Source of the DNA: Agarophyton chilense
Lineage: Eukaryota > Rhodophyta > Florideophyceae > Gracilariales > Gracilariaceae
Direction of reading: 5' to 3'
Assembly (NCBI GenBank): GCA_030374765.1
Contig: JARGXX010000095.1
Span: 1-64,000, forward strand
Length of the DNA: 64,000 nt
Translations under genes and position numbers: made by a program
In this document: in pieces, positions 21,990-34,437 of the stretch
Layout: the number at the start of each line of letters is the position of its first letter
Numbering within the stretch: position 1 is the first letter of the stretch
The notes under the pieces: model-generated
Databases searched by the model: none
Seen by the model: the letters and a program-made list of their open reading frames with translations, nothing else
Told to the model about the DNA's origin: nothing

Positions 21990-22265
21990 CTCCTAAAACC
22001 CCTAAAATCCAATAAACGCAAAGCTTCCCCTAAAACCCCTAAAGCCCTCCAGCCCCTAAACAATGTTTTCCTCTCCGTAAATAAAAAATCCCATAAAGGT
22101 AAAGTTTCCCCTAAACCCCCTGAACCCCTGAACCCCTGAACCTCTAAAACCCCTAAAACCCCTACACAATGTTTTCCTCTCCGTAACTTCAAAATCCCAT
22201 AAAGGTAAAGCTTCTCCTAAAACCCCTAAACCCCTCAACCCCTAAACCCCTAAACCCCTGAAACC
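21990..22265. repeat. Interstitial telomeric tract with short embedded elements, copy A
   Basis: CCCCTAAA-type repeats in the same orientation as the terminal telomere, with decayed forms such as CCCCTGAA. They are split by two copies of a roughly 60-bp non-telomeric motif (about 22062-22120 and 22168-22226) beginning GTTTTCCTCTCCGTAA and ending in CCCCTAAA or CTCCTAAA. The arrangement reads as telomere, short insertion, telomere, short insertion, telomere. A decayed duplicate is at 45949-46210. Confidence 0.85.
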
Positions 22266-22566
22266 TGTAAAAGCCCGTACACAATGGTTTCCTCTACGAA
22301 AACGTAAACTCCCGTAGGCCCTGACCGATAGCTACTTAGTGGCGATGCCACTGTTGGACAAACCTTAACGTCATAAGAATCTACCTGTCATCGTTAAGCA
22401 TACGTCATCCCTACCTCACTAAACGCACTGCACGCGTCTTCTTTAGCTGAGAGTGTGGCGCCAGCACTCGCGTGACCTACTACTCACCACACTCAACCTA
22501 CATTGAACTTGGCAATACCATCGAATATCGACCCCCAGTGTTGCCGGATATGAAAACCATCCTAGA

Positions 22567-23143
22567 ACCAAGCGCAAACGCACCTTTTTCAGCCGCGTAC
22601 ACGACCCCAAAAACGCACATACAAAACGCCTGACAATGTGCCATCTGCCTCCACGAAATAGCCACAGAACCAAGCGCAAACGCATAACACAACCCTTTCT
22701 TTTGATAAAAATTTCGCACATTATCCAGCTTACAACACAGCTCGACTGTGCAGCGGAGATGTGGCTGAAACCAAGCGCCTTTGAGTGCCACACTCGACGC
22801 ACGCCTCCACGTTGTGCAGCAAAAATGTTACAATAAAACATGTGCAAACGCAGGATTTGGCAGAAAGCCCAGCGCACCTAAAATTTATGATTTTTTCAAA
22901 AGCAAATATTGCGAAAATGGGTGCTGCGCGCCAACATCTGGCAATTCGCGCGCTACGTTACCCGAACGAAGCGCCTGAGCGCAATTAGCCACGATTTTTT
23001 GAGCGTGCCAATGTGTCATACGCGCTCTCCAGCACAACGTTTTCCATCCAGGGGGTCAAAATCGCACATACGTCGAATGCAGCGCGTGGCGCTTGGTGTA
23101 TGTAATTACCAAGCGCTACTGACAACCGCGTTTTACCAAGCGC
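22567..23143. promoter_or_regulatory. Cluster of ACCAAGCGC motifs
   Basis: ACCAAGCGC occurs at 22567, 22669, 22770, 23108 and 23135, and inverted at 23089-23097. The first three are spaced 102 and 101 bp apart. The inverted copy and the one at 23108 form a 9-bp dyad with a 10-nt spacer. All are conserved in the duplicate near 46500-47085. No gene overlaps them. They could be protein-binding sites; this is inference from repetition and spacing only. Confidence 0.5.
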
Positions 23144-23174
23144 CAGCCCACACTTACAACCTGTAATATATATA

Positions 23175-26100
23175 GGCCTGCTATTCGGTAGATTTAATCA
23201 AAATACATGTCTGGCTGCTTGACCTGCGCCACAGCATAATTTTTACAATTTTTTGTCTGGCCGGCCCTGTTTTCAACTCAGACACAGACATCAAAAAATT
23301 CATTGATTTTTCAGCATGCCAAAACACCAATATATTCAGGGGTTTAGAATTCAATGCCTTTTCAGCTTACTAAAACACCATTATATTGAAGATTGTTTTC
23401 CTTACTGCAAATATAAAACCCCGTAATGGTGCATCTTCCCCTAAACCCACCTCTTTTCTCAAGGGACTGCAAGTCATTCAAACATTTTTCGGCATGCTAA
23501 AACGCCAATCATCACACGGTTTTTGTGTCCAACTCGGTCCCTCTTCAGCACTCTTACACATCATTCACATCCAACACACTCTCCTCAGCCCTACTTGTGC
23601 GTGTCCACAGTTCGGTGAATCACGAGCTAGTCATCTGCCGTCTACCGCACACACGGCAAAGACCTTTTCTCAGATTGTAAAACCCCTCCCAAACACACCC
23701 AAATCCGAAGCTTTTCGAAAATTAGATCAGATCATCTAGCGGCCACCATGTTCAACTGTACACTTTGGATTTCTCTAAGATCCTCCCTCACACGTCTTCC
23801 TACGTGTTTAGCCGCGTTACATGCCCGTGCAACGTGTAGTCCAGTGCCCAGAGATGAGTTTGGTATGGCAACTGTCACAAGTTCATACACACCCGTGGTG
23901 TCTCAGACACCCGTTTTGTCTCAGACACCCGTTTTGTCTCGGACAACCTCCATTTTTGGCACCTTCTATCGCGCTTTTCTAGTCTCGATCAGACTTGCAT
24001 TTGCGGTGTACTGAGGCCTGCTATTCGGTAGATTTAATCAAAATACATGTCTGGCTGCTTGACCTGCGCCACAGCATAATTTTTACAATTTTTTGTCTGG
24101 CCGGCCCTGTTTTCAACTCAGACACAGACATCAAAAAATTCATTGATTTTTCAGCATGCCAAAACACCAATATATTCAGGGGTTTAGAATTCAATGCCTT
24201 TTCAGCTTACTAAAACACCATTATATTGAAGATTGTTTTCCTTACTGCAAATATAAAACCCCGTAATGGTGCATCTTCCCCTAAACCCACCTCTTTTCTC
24301 AAGGGACTGCAAGTCATTCAAACATTTTTCGGCATGCTAAAACGCCAATCATCACACGGTTTTTGTGTCCAACTCGGTCCCTCTTCAGCACTCTTACACA
24401 TCATTCACATCCAACACACTCTCCTCAGCCCTACTTGTGCGTGTCCACAGTTCGGTGAATCACGAGCTAGTCATCTGCCGTCTACCGCACACACGGCAAA
24501 GACCTTTTCTCAGATTGTAAAACCCCTCCCAAACACACCCAAATCCGAAGCTTTTCGAAAATTAGATCAGATCATCTAGCGGCCACCATGTTCAACTGTA
24601 CACTTTGGATTTCTCTAAGATCCTCCCTCACACGTCTTCCTACGTGTTTAGCCGCGTTACATGCCCGTGCAACGTGTAGTCCAGTGCCCAGAGATGAGTT
24701 TGGTATGGCAACTGTCACAAGTTCATACACACCCGTGGTGTCTCAGACACCCGTTTTGTCTCAGACACCCGTTTTGTCTCGGACAACCTCCATTTTTGGC
24801 ACCTTCTATCGCGCTTTTCTAGTCTCGATCAGACTTGCATTTGCGGTGTACTGAGGCCTGCTATTCGGTAGATTTAATCAAAATACATGTCTGGCTGCTT
24901 GACCTGCGCCACAGCATAATTTTTACAATTTTTTGTCTGGCCGGCCCTGTTTTCAACTCAGACACAGACATCAAAAAATTCATTGATTTTTCAGCATGCC
25001 AAAACACCAATATATTCAGGGGTTTAGAATTCAATGCCTTTTCAGCTTACTAAAACACCATTATATTGAAGATTGTTTTCCTTACTGCAAATATAAAACC
25101 CCGTAATGGTGCATCTTCCCCTAAACCCACCTCTTTTCTCAAGGGACTGCAAGTCATTCAAACATTTTTCGGCATGCTAAAACGCCAATCATCACACGGT
25201 TTTTGTGTCCAACTCGGTCCCTCTTCAGCACTCTTACACATCATTCACATCCAACACACTCTCCTCAGCCCTACTTGTGCGTGTCCACAGTTCGGTGAAT
25301 CACGAGCTAGTCATCTGCCGTCTACCGCACACACGGCAAAGACCTTTTCTCAGATTGTAAAACCCCTCCCAAACACACCCAAATCCGAAGCTTTTCGAAA
25401 ATTAGATCAGATCATCTAGCGGCCACCATGTTCAACTGTACACTTTGGATTTCTCTAAGATCCTCCCTCACACGTCTTCCTACGTGTTTAGCCGCGTTAC
25501 ATGCCCGTGCAACGTGTAGTCCAGTGCCCAGAGATGAGTTTGGTATGGCAACTGTCACAAGTTCATACACACCCGTGGTGTCTCAGACACCCGTTTTGTC
25601 TCAGACACCCGTTTTGTCTCGGACAACCTCCATTTTTGGCACCTTCTATCGCGCTTTTCTAGTCTCGATCAGACTTGCATTTGCGGTGTACTGAGGCCTG
25701 CTATTCGGTAGATTTAATCAAAATACATGTCTGGCTGCTTGACCTGCGCCACAGCATAATTTTTACAATTTTTTGTCTGGCCGGCCCTGTTTTCAACTCA
25801 GACACAGACATCAAAAAATTCATTGATTTTTCAGCATGCCAAAACACCAATATATTCAGGGGTTTAGAATTCAATGCCTTTTCAGCTTACTAAAACACCA
25901 TTATATTGAAGATTGTTTTCCTTACTGCAAATATAAAACCCCGTAATGGTGCATCTTCCCCTAAACCCACCTCTTTTCTCAAGGGACTGCAAGTCATTCA
26001 AACATTTTTCGGCATGCTAAAACGCCAATCATCACACGGTTTTTGTGTCCAACTCGGTCCCTCTTCAGCACTCTTACACATCATTCACATCCAACACACT

Positions 26101-29100
26101 CTCCTCAGCCCTACTTGTGCGTGTCCACAGTTCGGTGAATCACGAGCTAGTCATCTGCCGTCTACCGCACACACGGCAAAGACCTTTTCTCAGATTGTAA
26201 AACCCCTCCCAAACACACCCAAATCCGAAGCTTTTCGAAAATTAGATCAGATCATCTAGCGGCCACCATGTTCAACTGTACACTTTGGATTTCTCTAAGA
26301 TCCTCCCTCACACGTCTTCCTACGTGTTTAGCCGCGTTACATGCCCGTGCAACGTGTAGTCCAGTGCCCAGAGATGAGTTTGGTATGGCAACTGTCACAA
26401 GTTCATACACACCCGTGGTGTCTCAGACACCCGTTTTGTCTCAGACACCCGTTTTGTCTCGGACAACCTCCATTTTTGGCACCTTCTATCGCGCTTTTCT
26501 AGTCTCGATCAGACTTGCATTTGCGGTGTACTGAGGCCTGCTATTCGGTAGATTTAATCAAAATACATGTCTGGCTGCTTGACCTGCGCCACAGCATAAT
26601 TTTTACAATTTTTTGTCTGGCCGGCCCTGTTTTCAACTCAGACACAGACATCAAAAAATTCATTGATTTTTCAGCATGCCAAAACACCAATATATTCAGG
26701 GGTTTAGAATTCAATGCCTTTTCAGCTTACTAAAACACCATTATATTGAAGATTGTTTTCCTTACTGCAAATATAAAACCCCGTAATGGTGCATCTTCCC
26801 CTAAACCCACCTCTTTTCTCAAGGGACTGCAAGTCATTCAAACATTTTTCGGCATGCTAAAACGCCAATCATCACACGGTTTTTGTGTCCAACTCGGTCC
26901 CTCTTCAGCACTCTTACACATCATTCACATCCAACACACTCTCCTCAGCCCTACTTGTGCGTGTCCACAGTTCGGTGAATCACGAGCTAGTCATCTGCCG
27001 TCTACCGCACACACGGCAAAGACCTTTTCTCAGATTGTAAAACCCCTCCCAAACACACCCAAATCCGAAGCTTTTCGAAAATTAGATCAGATCATCTAGC
27101 GGCCACCATGTTCAACTGTACACTTTGGATTTCTCTAAGATCCTCCCTCACACGTCTTCCTACGTGTTTAGCCGCGTTACATGCCCGTGCAACGTGTAGT
27201 CCAGTGCCCAGAGATGAGTTTGGTATGGCAACTGTCACAAGTTCATACACACCCGTGGTGTCTCAGACACCCGTTTTGTCTCAGACACCCGTTTTGTCTC
27301 GGACAACCTCCATTTTTGGCACCTTCTATCGCGCTTTTCTAGTCTCGATCAGACTTGCATTTGCGGTGTACTGAGGCCTGCTATTCGGTAGATTTAATCA
27401 AAATACATGTCTGGCTGCTTGACCTGCGCCACAGCATAATTTTTACAATTTTTTGTCTGGCCGGCCCTGTTTTCAACTCAGACACAGACATCAAAAAATT
27501 CATTGATTTTTCAGCATGCCAAAACACCAATATATTCAGGGGTTTAGAATTCAATGCCTTTTCAGCTTACTAAAACACCATTATATTGAAGATTGTTTTC
27601 CTTACTGCAAATATAAAACCCCGTAATGGTGCATCTTCCCCTAAACCCACCTCTTTTCTCAAGGGACTGCAAGTCATTCAAACATTTTTCGGCATGCTAA
27701 AACGCCAATCATCACACGGTTTTTGTGTCCAACTCGGTCCCTCTTCAGCACTCTTACACATCATTCACATCCAACACACTCTCCTCAGCCCTACTTGTGC
27801 GTGTCCACAGTTCGGTGAATCACGAGCTAGTCATCTGCCGTCTACCGCACACACGGCAAAGACCTTTTCTCAGATTGTAAAACCCCTCCCAAACACACCC
27901 AAATCCGAAGCTTTTCGAAAATTAGATCAGATCATCTAGCGGCCACCATGTTCAACTGTACACTTTGGATTTCTCTAAGATCCTCCCTCACACGTCTTCC
28001 TACGTGTTTAGCCGCGTTACATGCCCGTGCAACGTGTAGTCCAGTGCCCAGAGATGAGTTTGGTATGGCAACTGTCACAAGTTCATACACACCCGTGGTG
28101 TCTCAGACACCCGTTTTGTCTCAGACACCCGTTTTGTCTCGGACAACCTCCATTTTTGGCACCTTCTATCGCGCTTTTCTAGTCTCGATCAGACTTGCAT
28201 TTGCGGTGTACTGAGGCCTGCTATTCGGTAGATTTAATCAAAATACATGTCTGGCTGCTTGACCTGCGCCACAGCATAATTTTTACAATTTTTTGTCTGG
28301 CCGGCCCTGTTTTCAACTCAGACACAGACATCAAAAAATTCATTGATTTTTCAGCATGCCAAAACACCAATATATTCAGGGGTTTAGAATTCAATGCCTT
28401 TTCAGCTTACTAAAACACCATTATATTGAAGATTGTTTTCCTTACTGCAAATATAAAACCCCGTAATGGTGCATCTTCCCCTAAACCCACCTCTTTTCTC
28501 AAGGGACTGCAAGTCATTCAAACATTTTTCGGCATGCTAAAACGCCAATCATCACACGGTTTTTGTGTCCAACTCGGTCCCTCTTCAGCACTCTTACACA
28601 TCATTCACATCCAACACACTCTCCTCAGCCCTACTTGTGCGTGTCCACAGTTCGGTGAATCACGAGCTAGTCATCTGCCGTCTACCGCACACACGGCAAA
28701 GACCTTTTCTCAGATTGTAAAACCCCTCCCAAACACACCCAAATCCGAAGCTTTTCGAAAATTAGATCAGATCATCTAGCGGCCACCATGTTCAACTGTA
28801 CACTTTGGATTTCTCTAAGATCCTCCCTCACACGTCTTCCTACGTGTTTAGCCGCGTTACATGCCCGTGCAACGTGTAGTCCAGTGCCCAGAGATGAGTT
28901 TGGTATGGCAACTGTCACAAGTTCATACACACCCGTGGTGTCTCAGACACCCGTTTTGTCTCAGACACCCGTTTTGTCTCGGACAACCTCCATTTTTGGC
29001 ACCTTCTATCGCGCTTTTCTAGTCTCGATCAGACTTGCATTTGCGGTGTACTGAGGCCTGCTATTCGGTAGATTTAATCAAAATACATGTCTGGCTGCTT

Positions 29101-32100
29101 GACCTGCGCCACAGCATAATTTTTACAATTTTTTGTCTGGCCGGCCCTGTTTTCAACTCAGACACAGACATCAAAAAATTCATTGATTTTTCAGCATGCC
29201 AAAACACCAATATATTCAGGGGTTTAGAATTCAATGCCTTTTCAGCTTACTAAAACACCATTATATTGAAGATTGTTTTCCTTACTGCAAATATAAAACC
29301 CCGTAATGGTGCATCTTCCCCTAAACCCACCTCTTTTCTCAAGGGACTGCAAGTCATTCAAACATTTTTCGGCATGCTAAAACGCCAATCATCACACGGT
29401 TTTTGTGTCCAACTCGGTCCCTCTTCAGCACTCTTACACATCATTCACATCCAACACACTCTCCTCAGCCCTACTTGTGCGTGTCCACAGTTCGGTGAAT
29501 CACGAGCTAGTCATCTGCCGTCTACCGCACACACGGCAAAGACCTTTTCTCAGATTGTAAAACCCCTCCCAAACACACCCAAATCCGAAGCTTTTCGAAA
29601 ATTAGATCAGATCATCTAGCGGCCACCATGTTCAACTGTACACTTTGGATTTCTCTAAGATCCTCCCTCACACGTCTTCCTACGTGTTTAGCCGCGTTAC
29701 ATGCCCGTGCAACGTGTAGTCCAGTGCCCAGAGATGAGTTTGGTATGGCAACTGTCACAAGTTCATACACACCCGTGGTGTCTCAGACACCCGTTTTGTC
29801 TCAGACACCCGTTTTGTCTCGGACAACCTCCATTTTTGGCACCTTCTATCGCGCTTTTCTAGTCTCGATCAGACTTGCATTTGCGGTGTACTGAGGCCTG
29901 CTATTCGGTAGATTTAATCAAAATACATGTCTGGCTGCTTGACCTGCGCCACAGCATAATTTTTACAATTTTTTGTCTGGCCGGCCCTGTTTTCAACTCA
30001 GACACAGACATCAAAAAATTCATTGATTTTTCAGCATGCCAAAACACCAATATATTCAGGGGTTTAGAATTCAATGCCTTTTCAGCTTACTAAAACACCA
30101 TTATATTGAAGATTGTTTTCCTTACTGCAAATATAAAACCCCGTAATGGTGCATCTTCCCCTAAACCCACCTCTTTTCTCAAGGGACTGCAAGTCATTCA
30201 AACATTTTTCGGCATGCTAAAACGCCAATCATCACACGGTTTTTGTGTCCAACTCGGTCCCTCTTCAGCACTCTTACACATCATTCACATCCAACACACT
30301 CTCCTCAGCCCTACTTGTGCGTGTCCACAGTTCGGTGAATCACGAGCTAGTCATCTGCCGTCTACCGCACACACGGCAAAGACCTTTTCTCAGATTGTAA
30401 AACCCCTCCCAAACACACCCAAATCCGAAGCTTTTCGAAAATTAGATCAGATCATCTAGCGGCCACCATGTTCAACTGTACACTTTGGATTTCTCTAAGA
30501 TCCTCCCTCACACGTCTTCCTACGTGTTTAGCCGCGTTACATGCCCGTGCAACGTGTAGTCCAGTGCCCAGAGATGAGTTTGGTATGGCAACTGTCACAA
30601 GTTCATACACACCCGTGGTGTCTCAGACACCCGTTTTGTCTCAGACACCCGTTTTGTCTCGGACAACCTCCATTTTTGGCACCTTCTATCGCGCTTTTCT
30701 AGTCTCGATCAGACTTGCATTTGCGGTGTACTGAGGCCTGCTATTCGGTAGATTTAATCAAAATACATGTCTGGCTGCTTGACCTGCGCCACAGCATAAT
30801 TTTTACAATTTTTTGTCTGGCCGGCCCTGTTTTCAACTCAGACACAGACATCAAAAAATTCATTGATTTTTCAGCATGCCAAAACACCAATATATTCAGG
30901 GGTTTAGAATTCAATGCCTTTTCAGCTTACTAAAACACCATTATATTGAAGATTGTTTTCCTTACTGCAAATATAAAACCCCGTAATGGTGCATCTTCCC
31001 CTAAACCCACCTCTTTTCTCAAGGGACTGCAAGTCATTCAAACATTTTTCGGCATGCTAAAACGCCAATCATCACACGGTTTTTGTGTCCAACTCGGTCC
31101 CTCTTCAGCACTCTTACACATCATTCACATCCAACACACTCTCCTCAGCCCTACTTGTGCGTGTCCACAGTTCGGTGAATCACGAGCTAGTCATCTGCCG
31201 TCTACCGCACACACGGCAAAGACCTTTTCTCAGATTGTAAAACCCCTCCCAAACACACCCAAATCCGAAGCTTTTCGAAAATTAGATCAGATCATCTAGC
31301 GGCCACCATGTTCAACTGTACACTTTGGATTTCTCTAAGATCCTCCCTCACACGTCTTCCTACGTGTTTAGCCGCGTTACATGCCCGTGCAACGTGTAGT
31401 CCAGTGCCCAGAGATGAGTTTGGTATGGCAACTGTCACAAGTTCATACACACCCGTGGTGTCTCAGACACCCGTTTTGTCTCAGACACCCGTTTTGTCTC
31501 GGACAACCTCCATTTTTGGCACCTTCTATCGCGCTTTTCTAGTCTCGATCAGACTTGCATTTGCGGTGTACTGAGGCCTGCTATTCGGTAGATTTAATCA
31601 AAATACATGTCTGGCTGCTTGACCTGCGCCACAGCATAATTTTTACAATTTTTTGTCTGGCCGGCCCTGTTTTCAACTCAGACACAGACATCAAAAAATT
31701 CATTGATTTTTCAGCATGCCAAAACACCAATATATTCAGGGGTTTAGAATTCAATGCCTTTTCAGCTTACTAAAACACCATTATATTGAAGATTGTTTTC
31801 CTTACTGCAAATATAAAACCCCGTAATGGTGCATCTTCCCCTAAACCCACCTCTTTTCTCAAGGGACTGCAAGTCATTCAAACATTTTTCGGCATGCTAA
31901 AACGCCAATCATCACACGGTTTTTGTGTCCAACTCGGTCCCTCTTCAGCACTCTTACACATCATTCACATCCAACACACTCTCCTCAGCCCTACTTGTGC
32001 GTGTCCACAGTTCGGTGAATCACGAGCTAGTCATCTGCCGTCTACCGCACACACGGCAAAGACCTTTTCTCAGATTGTAAAACCCCTCCCAAACACACCC

Positions 32101-34260
32101 AAATCCGAAGCTTTTCGAAAATTAGATCAGATCATCTAGCGGCCACCATGTTCAACTGTACACTTTGGATTTCTCTAAGATCCTCCCTCACACGTCTTCC
32201 TACGTGTTTAGCCGCGTTACATGCCCGTGCAACGTGTAGTCCAGTGCCCAGAGATGAGTTTGGTATGGCAACTGTCACAAGTTCATACACACCCGTGGTG
32301 TCTCAGACACCCGTTTTGTCTCAGACACCCGTTTTGTCTCGGACAACCTCCATTTTTGGCACCTTCTATCGCGCTTTTCTAGTCTCGATCAGACTTGCAT
32401 TTGCGGTGTACTGAGGCCTGCTATTCGGTAGATTTAATCAAAATACATGTCTGGCTGCTTGACCTGCGCCACAGCATAATTTTTACAATTTTTTGTCTGG
32501 CCGGCCCTGTTTTCAACTCAGACACAGACATCAAAAAATTCATTGATTTTTCAGCATGCCAAAACACCAATATATTCAGGGGTTTAGAATTCAATGCCTT
32601 TTCAGCTTACTAAAACACCATTATATTGAAGATTGTTTTCCTTACTGCAAATATAAAACCCCGTAATGGTGCATCTTCCCCTAAACCCACCTCTTTTCTC
32701 AAGGGACTGCAAGTCATTCAAACATTTTTCGGCATGCTAAAACGCCAATCATCACACGGTTTTTGTGTCCAACTCGGTCCCTCTTCAGCACTCTTACACA
32801 TCATTCACATCCAACACACTCTCCTCAGCCCTACTTGTGCGTGTCCACAGTTCGGTGAATCACGAGCTAGTCATCTGCCGTCTACCGCACACACGGCAAA
32901 GACCTTTTCTCAGATTGTAAAACCCCTCCCAAACACACCCAAATCCGAAGCTTTTCGAAAATTAGATCAGATCATCTAGCGGCCACCATGTTCAACTGTA
33001 CACTTTGGATTTCTCTAAGATCCTCCCTCACACGTCTTCCTACGTGTTTAGCCGCGTTACATGCCCGTGCAACGTGTAGTCCAGTGCCCAGAGATGAGTT
33101 TGGTATGGCAACTGTCACAAGTTCATACACACCCGTGGTGTCTCAGACACCCGTTTTGTCTCAGACACCCGTTTTGTCTCGGACAACCTCCATTTTTGGC
33201 ACCTTCTATCGCGCTTTTCTAGTCTCGATCAGACTTGCATTTGCGGTGTACTGAGGCCTGCTATTCGGTAGATTTAATCAAAATACATGTCTGGCTGCTT
33301 GACCTGCGCCACAGCATAATTTTTACAATTTTTTGTCTGGCCGGCCCTGTTTTCAACTCAGACACAGACATCAAAAAATTCATTGATTTTTCAGCATGCC
33401 AAAACACCAATATATTCAGGGGTTTAGAATTCAATGCCTTTTCAGCTTACTAAAACACCATTATATTGAAGATTGTTTTCCTTACTGCAAATATAAAACC
33501 CCGTAATGGTGCATCTTCCCCTAAACCCACCTCTTTTCTCAAGGGACTGCAAGTCATTCAAACATTTTTCGGCATGCTAAAACGCCAATCATCACACGGT
33601 TTTTGTGTCCAACTCGGTCCCTCTTCAGCACTCTTACACATCATTCACATCCAACACACTCTCCTCAGCCCTACTTGTGCGTGTCCACAGTTCGGTGAAT
33701 CACGAGCTAGTCATCTGCCGTCTACCGCACACACGGCAAAGACCTTTTCTCAGATTGTAAAACCCCTCCCAAACACACCCAAATCCGAAGCTTTTCGAAA
33801 ATTAGATCAGATCATCTAGCGGCCACCATGTTCAACTGTACACTTTGGATTTCTCTAAGATCCTCCCTCACACGTCTTCCTACGTGTTTAGCCGCGTTAC
33901 ATGCCCGTGCAACGTGTAGTCCAGTGCCCAGAGATGAGTTTGGTATGGCAACTGTCACAAGTTCATACACACCCGTGGTGTCTCAGACACCCGTTTTGTC
34001 TCAGACACCCGTTTTGTCTCGGACAACCTCCATTTTTGGCACCTTCTATCGCGCTTTTCTAGTCTCGATCAGACTTGCATTTGCGGTGTACTGAGGCCTG
34101 CTATTCGGTAGATTTAATCAAAATACATGTCTGGCTGCTTGACCTGCGCCACAGCATAATTTTTACAATTTTTTGTCTGGCCGGCCCTGTTTTCAACTCA
34201 GACACAGACATCAAAAAATTCATTGATTTTTCAGCATGCCAAAACACCAATATATTCAGG
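23175..34260. repeat. 840-bp tandem repeat array (13 full units plus a partial unit)
   Basis: Units begin GGCCTGCTATTCGG at 23175 and recur every 840 bp to 34095; the last runs 166 bp and stops at AATATATTCAGG (34260), where retroelement sequence begins. The units appear identical by eye over 11 kb, meaning very recent amplification, strong homogenisation or an assembly effect. Each unit contains a roughly 75-bp segment (23391-23465 in unit 1) resembling the 3' region of the Penelope-like element, and one ATG-started 88-codon ORF in a strong Kozak context. A diverged partial copy lies at 47117-47657 and ends at the same base of the unit. Confidence 0.96.
23748..24014 (+). CDS. Small ORF in each 840-bp unit (88 aa), function unknown
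   Basis: Starts in GCGGCCACCATG, which matches the ideal eukaryotic initiation context. It encodes an 88-residue Ser/Thr-rich protein with short repeats of VLSQTP and a hydrophobic C-terminus (about residues 70-88) that could be membrane-associated. The same ORF recurs every 840 bp (24588, 25428, and so on to 33828). The diverged copy at 47206-47490 keeps the frame with one more six-residue repeat. No family recognised. Comparison of the two versions shows about three replacement and two silent changes besides the 18-bp insertion, so there is no clear sign of protein constraint. Other ORFs in the unit lack ATG starts. Confidence 0.35.
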   Translation: MFNCTLWISLRSSLTRLPTCLAALHARATCSPVPRDEFGMATVTSSYTPVVSQTPVLSQTPVLSRTTSIFGTFYRAFLVSIRLAFAVY

Positions 34261-34261
34261 G

Positions 34262-34393
34262 AAGAACAGTAAAGGTCAACAAAACCGCCCGAAAAGCCAT
34301 CTACAGCAGGGAGGCAAGTCCAAGAAACCCGTGAAGCCAAAGCCGAAAAACGGGAAGCCAGGCGCCGCCGGACGGGGCGCCAAGCAAAACTAA
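34262..34393 (+). pseudogene. Retroelement ORF1, 3' fragment only
   Basis: The last 43 codons and stop of ORF1 remain after 5' truncation of the leftmost unit. This is the basic Lys/Pro/Gly-rich tail (KPVKPKPKNGKPGAAG). There is no start codon, so the RT downstream in this unit probably cannot be made as an ORF1 fusion. Confidence 0.85.
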
Positions 34394-34437
34394 ACCGTTC
34401 ACGGCGAAGGAAACCCCGTTGCTTCAAGGTTAAAGAG

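Larger units (their letters stand above)
19230..23174. repeat. Segmental duplication, copy A
   Basis: From within the helicase gene to the start of the 840-bp array, this segment is nearly identical to 43191-47116, with scattered substitutions and small indels. It contains the helicase core and C-terminus, the 3' flank, an old telomere tract and the ACCAAGCGC motif cluster. Both copies lead into the 840-bp repeat family after a shared TATATATAG. Confidence 0.93.

Noticed and set aside
23386-23739. 117-codon and 72-codon ORFs in each 840-bp unit
   Set aside because: Both rely on TTG starts and have no motif; only the 88-codon ORF has an ATG in good context.
23175-34260. CRISPR-like array
   Set aside because: Units are 840 bp and identical throughout with no short repeat/variable spacer pattern; the context is eukaryotic.
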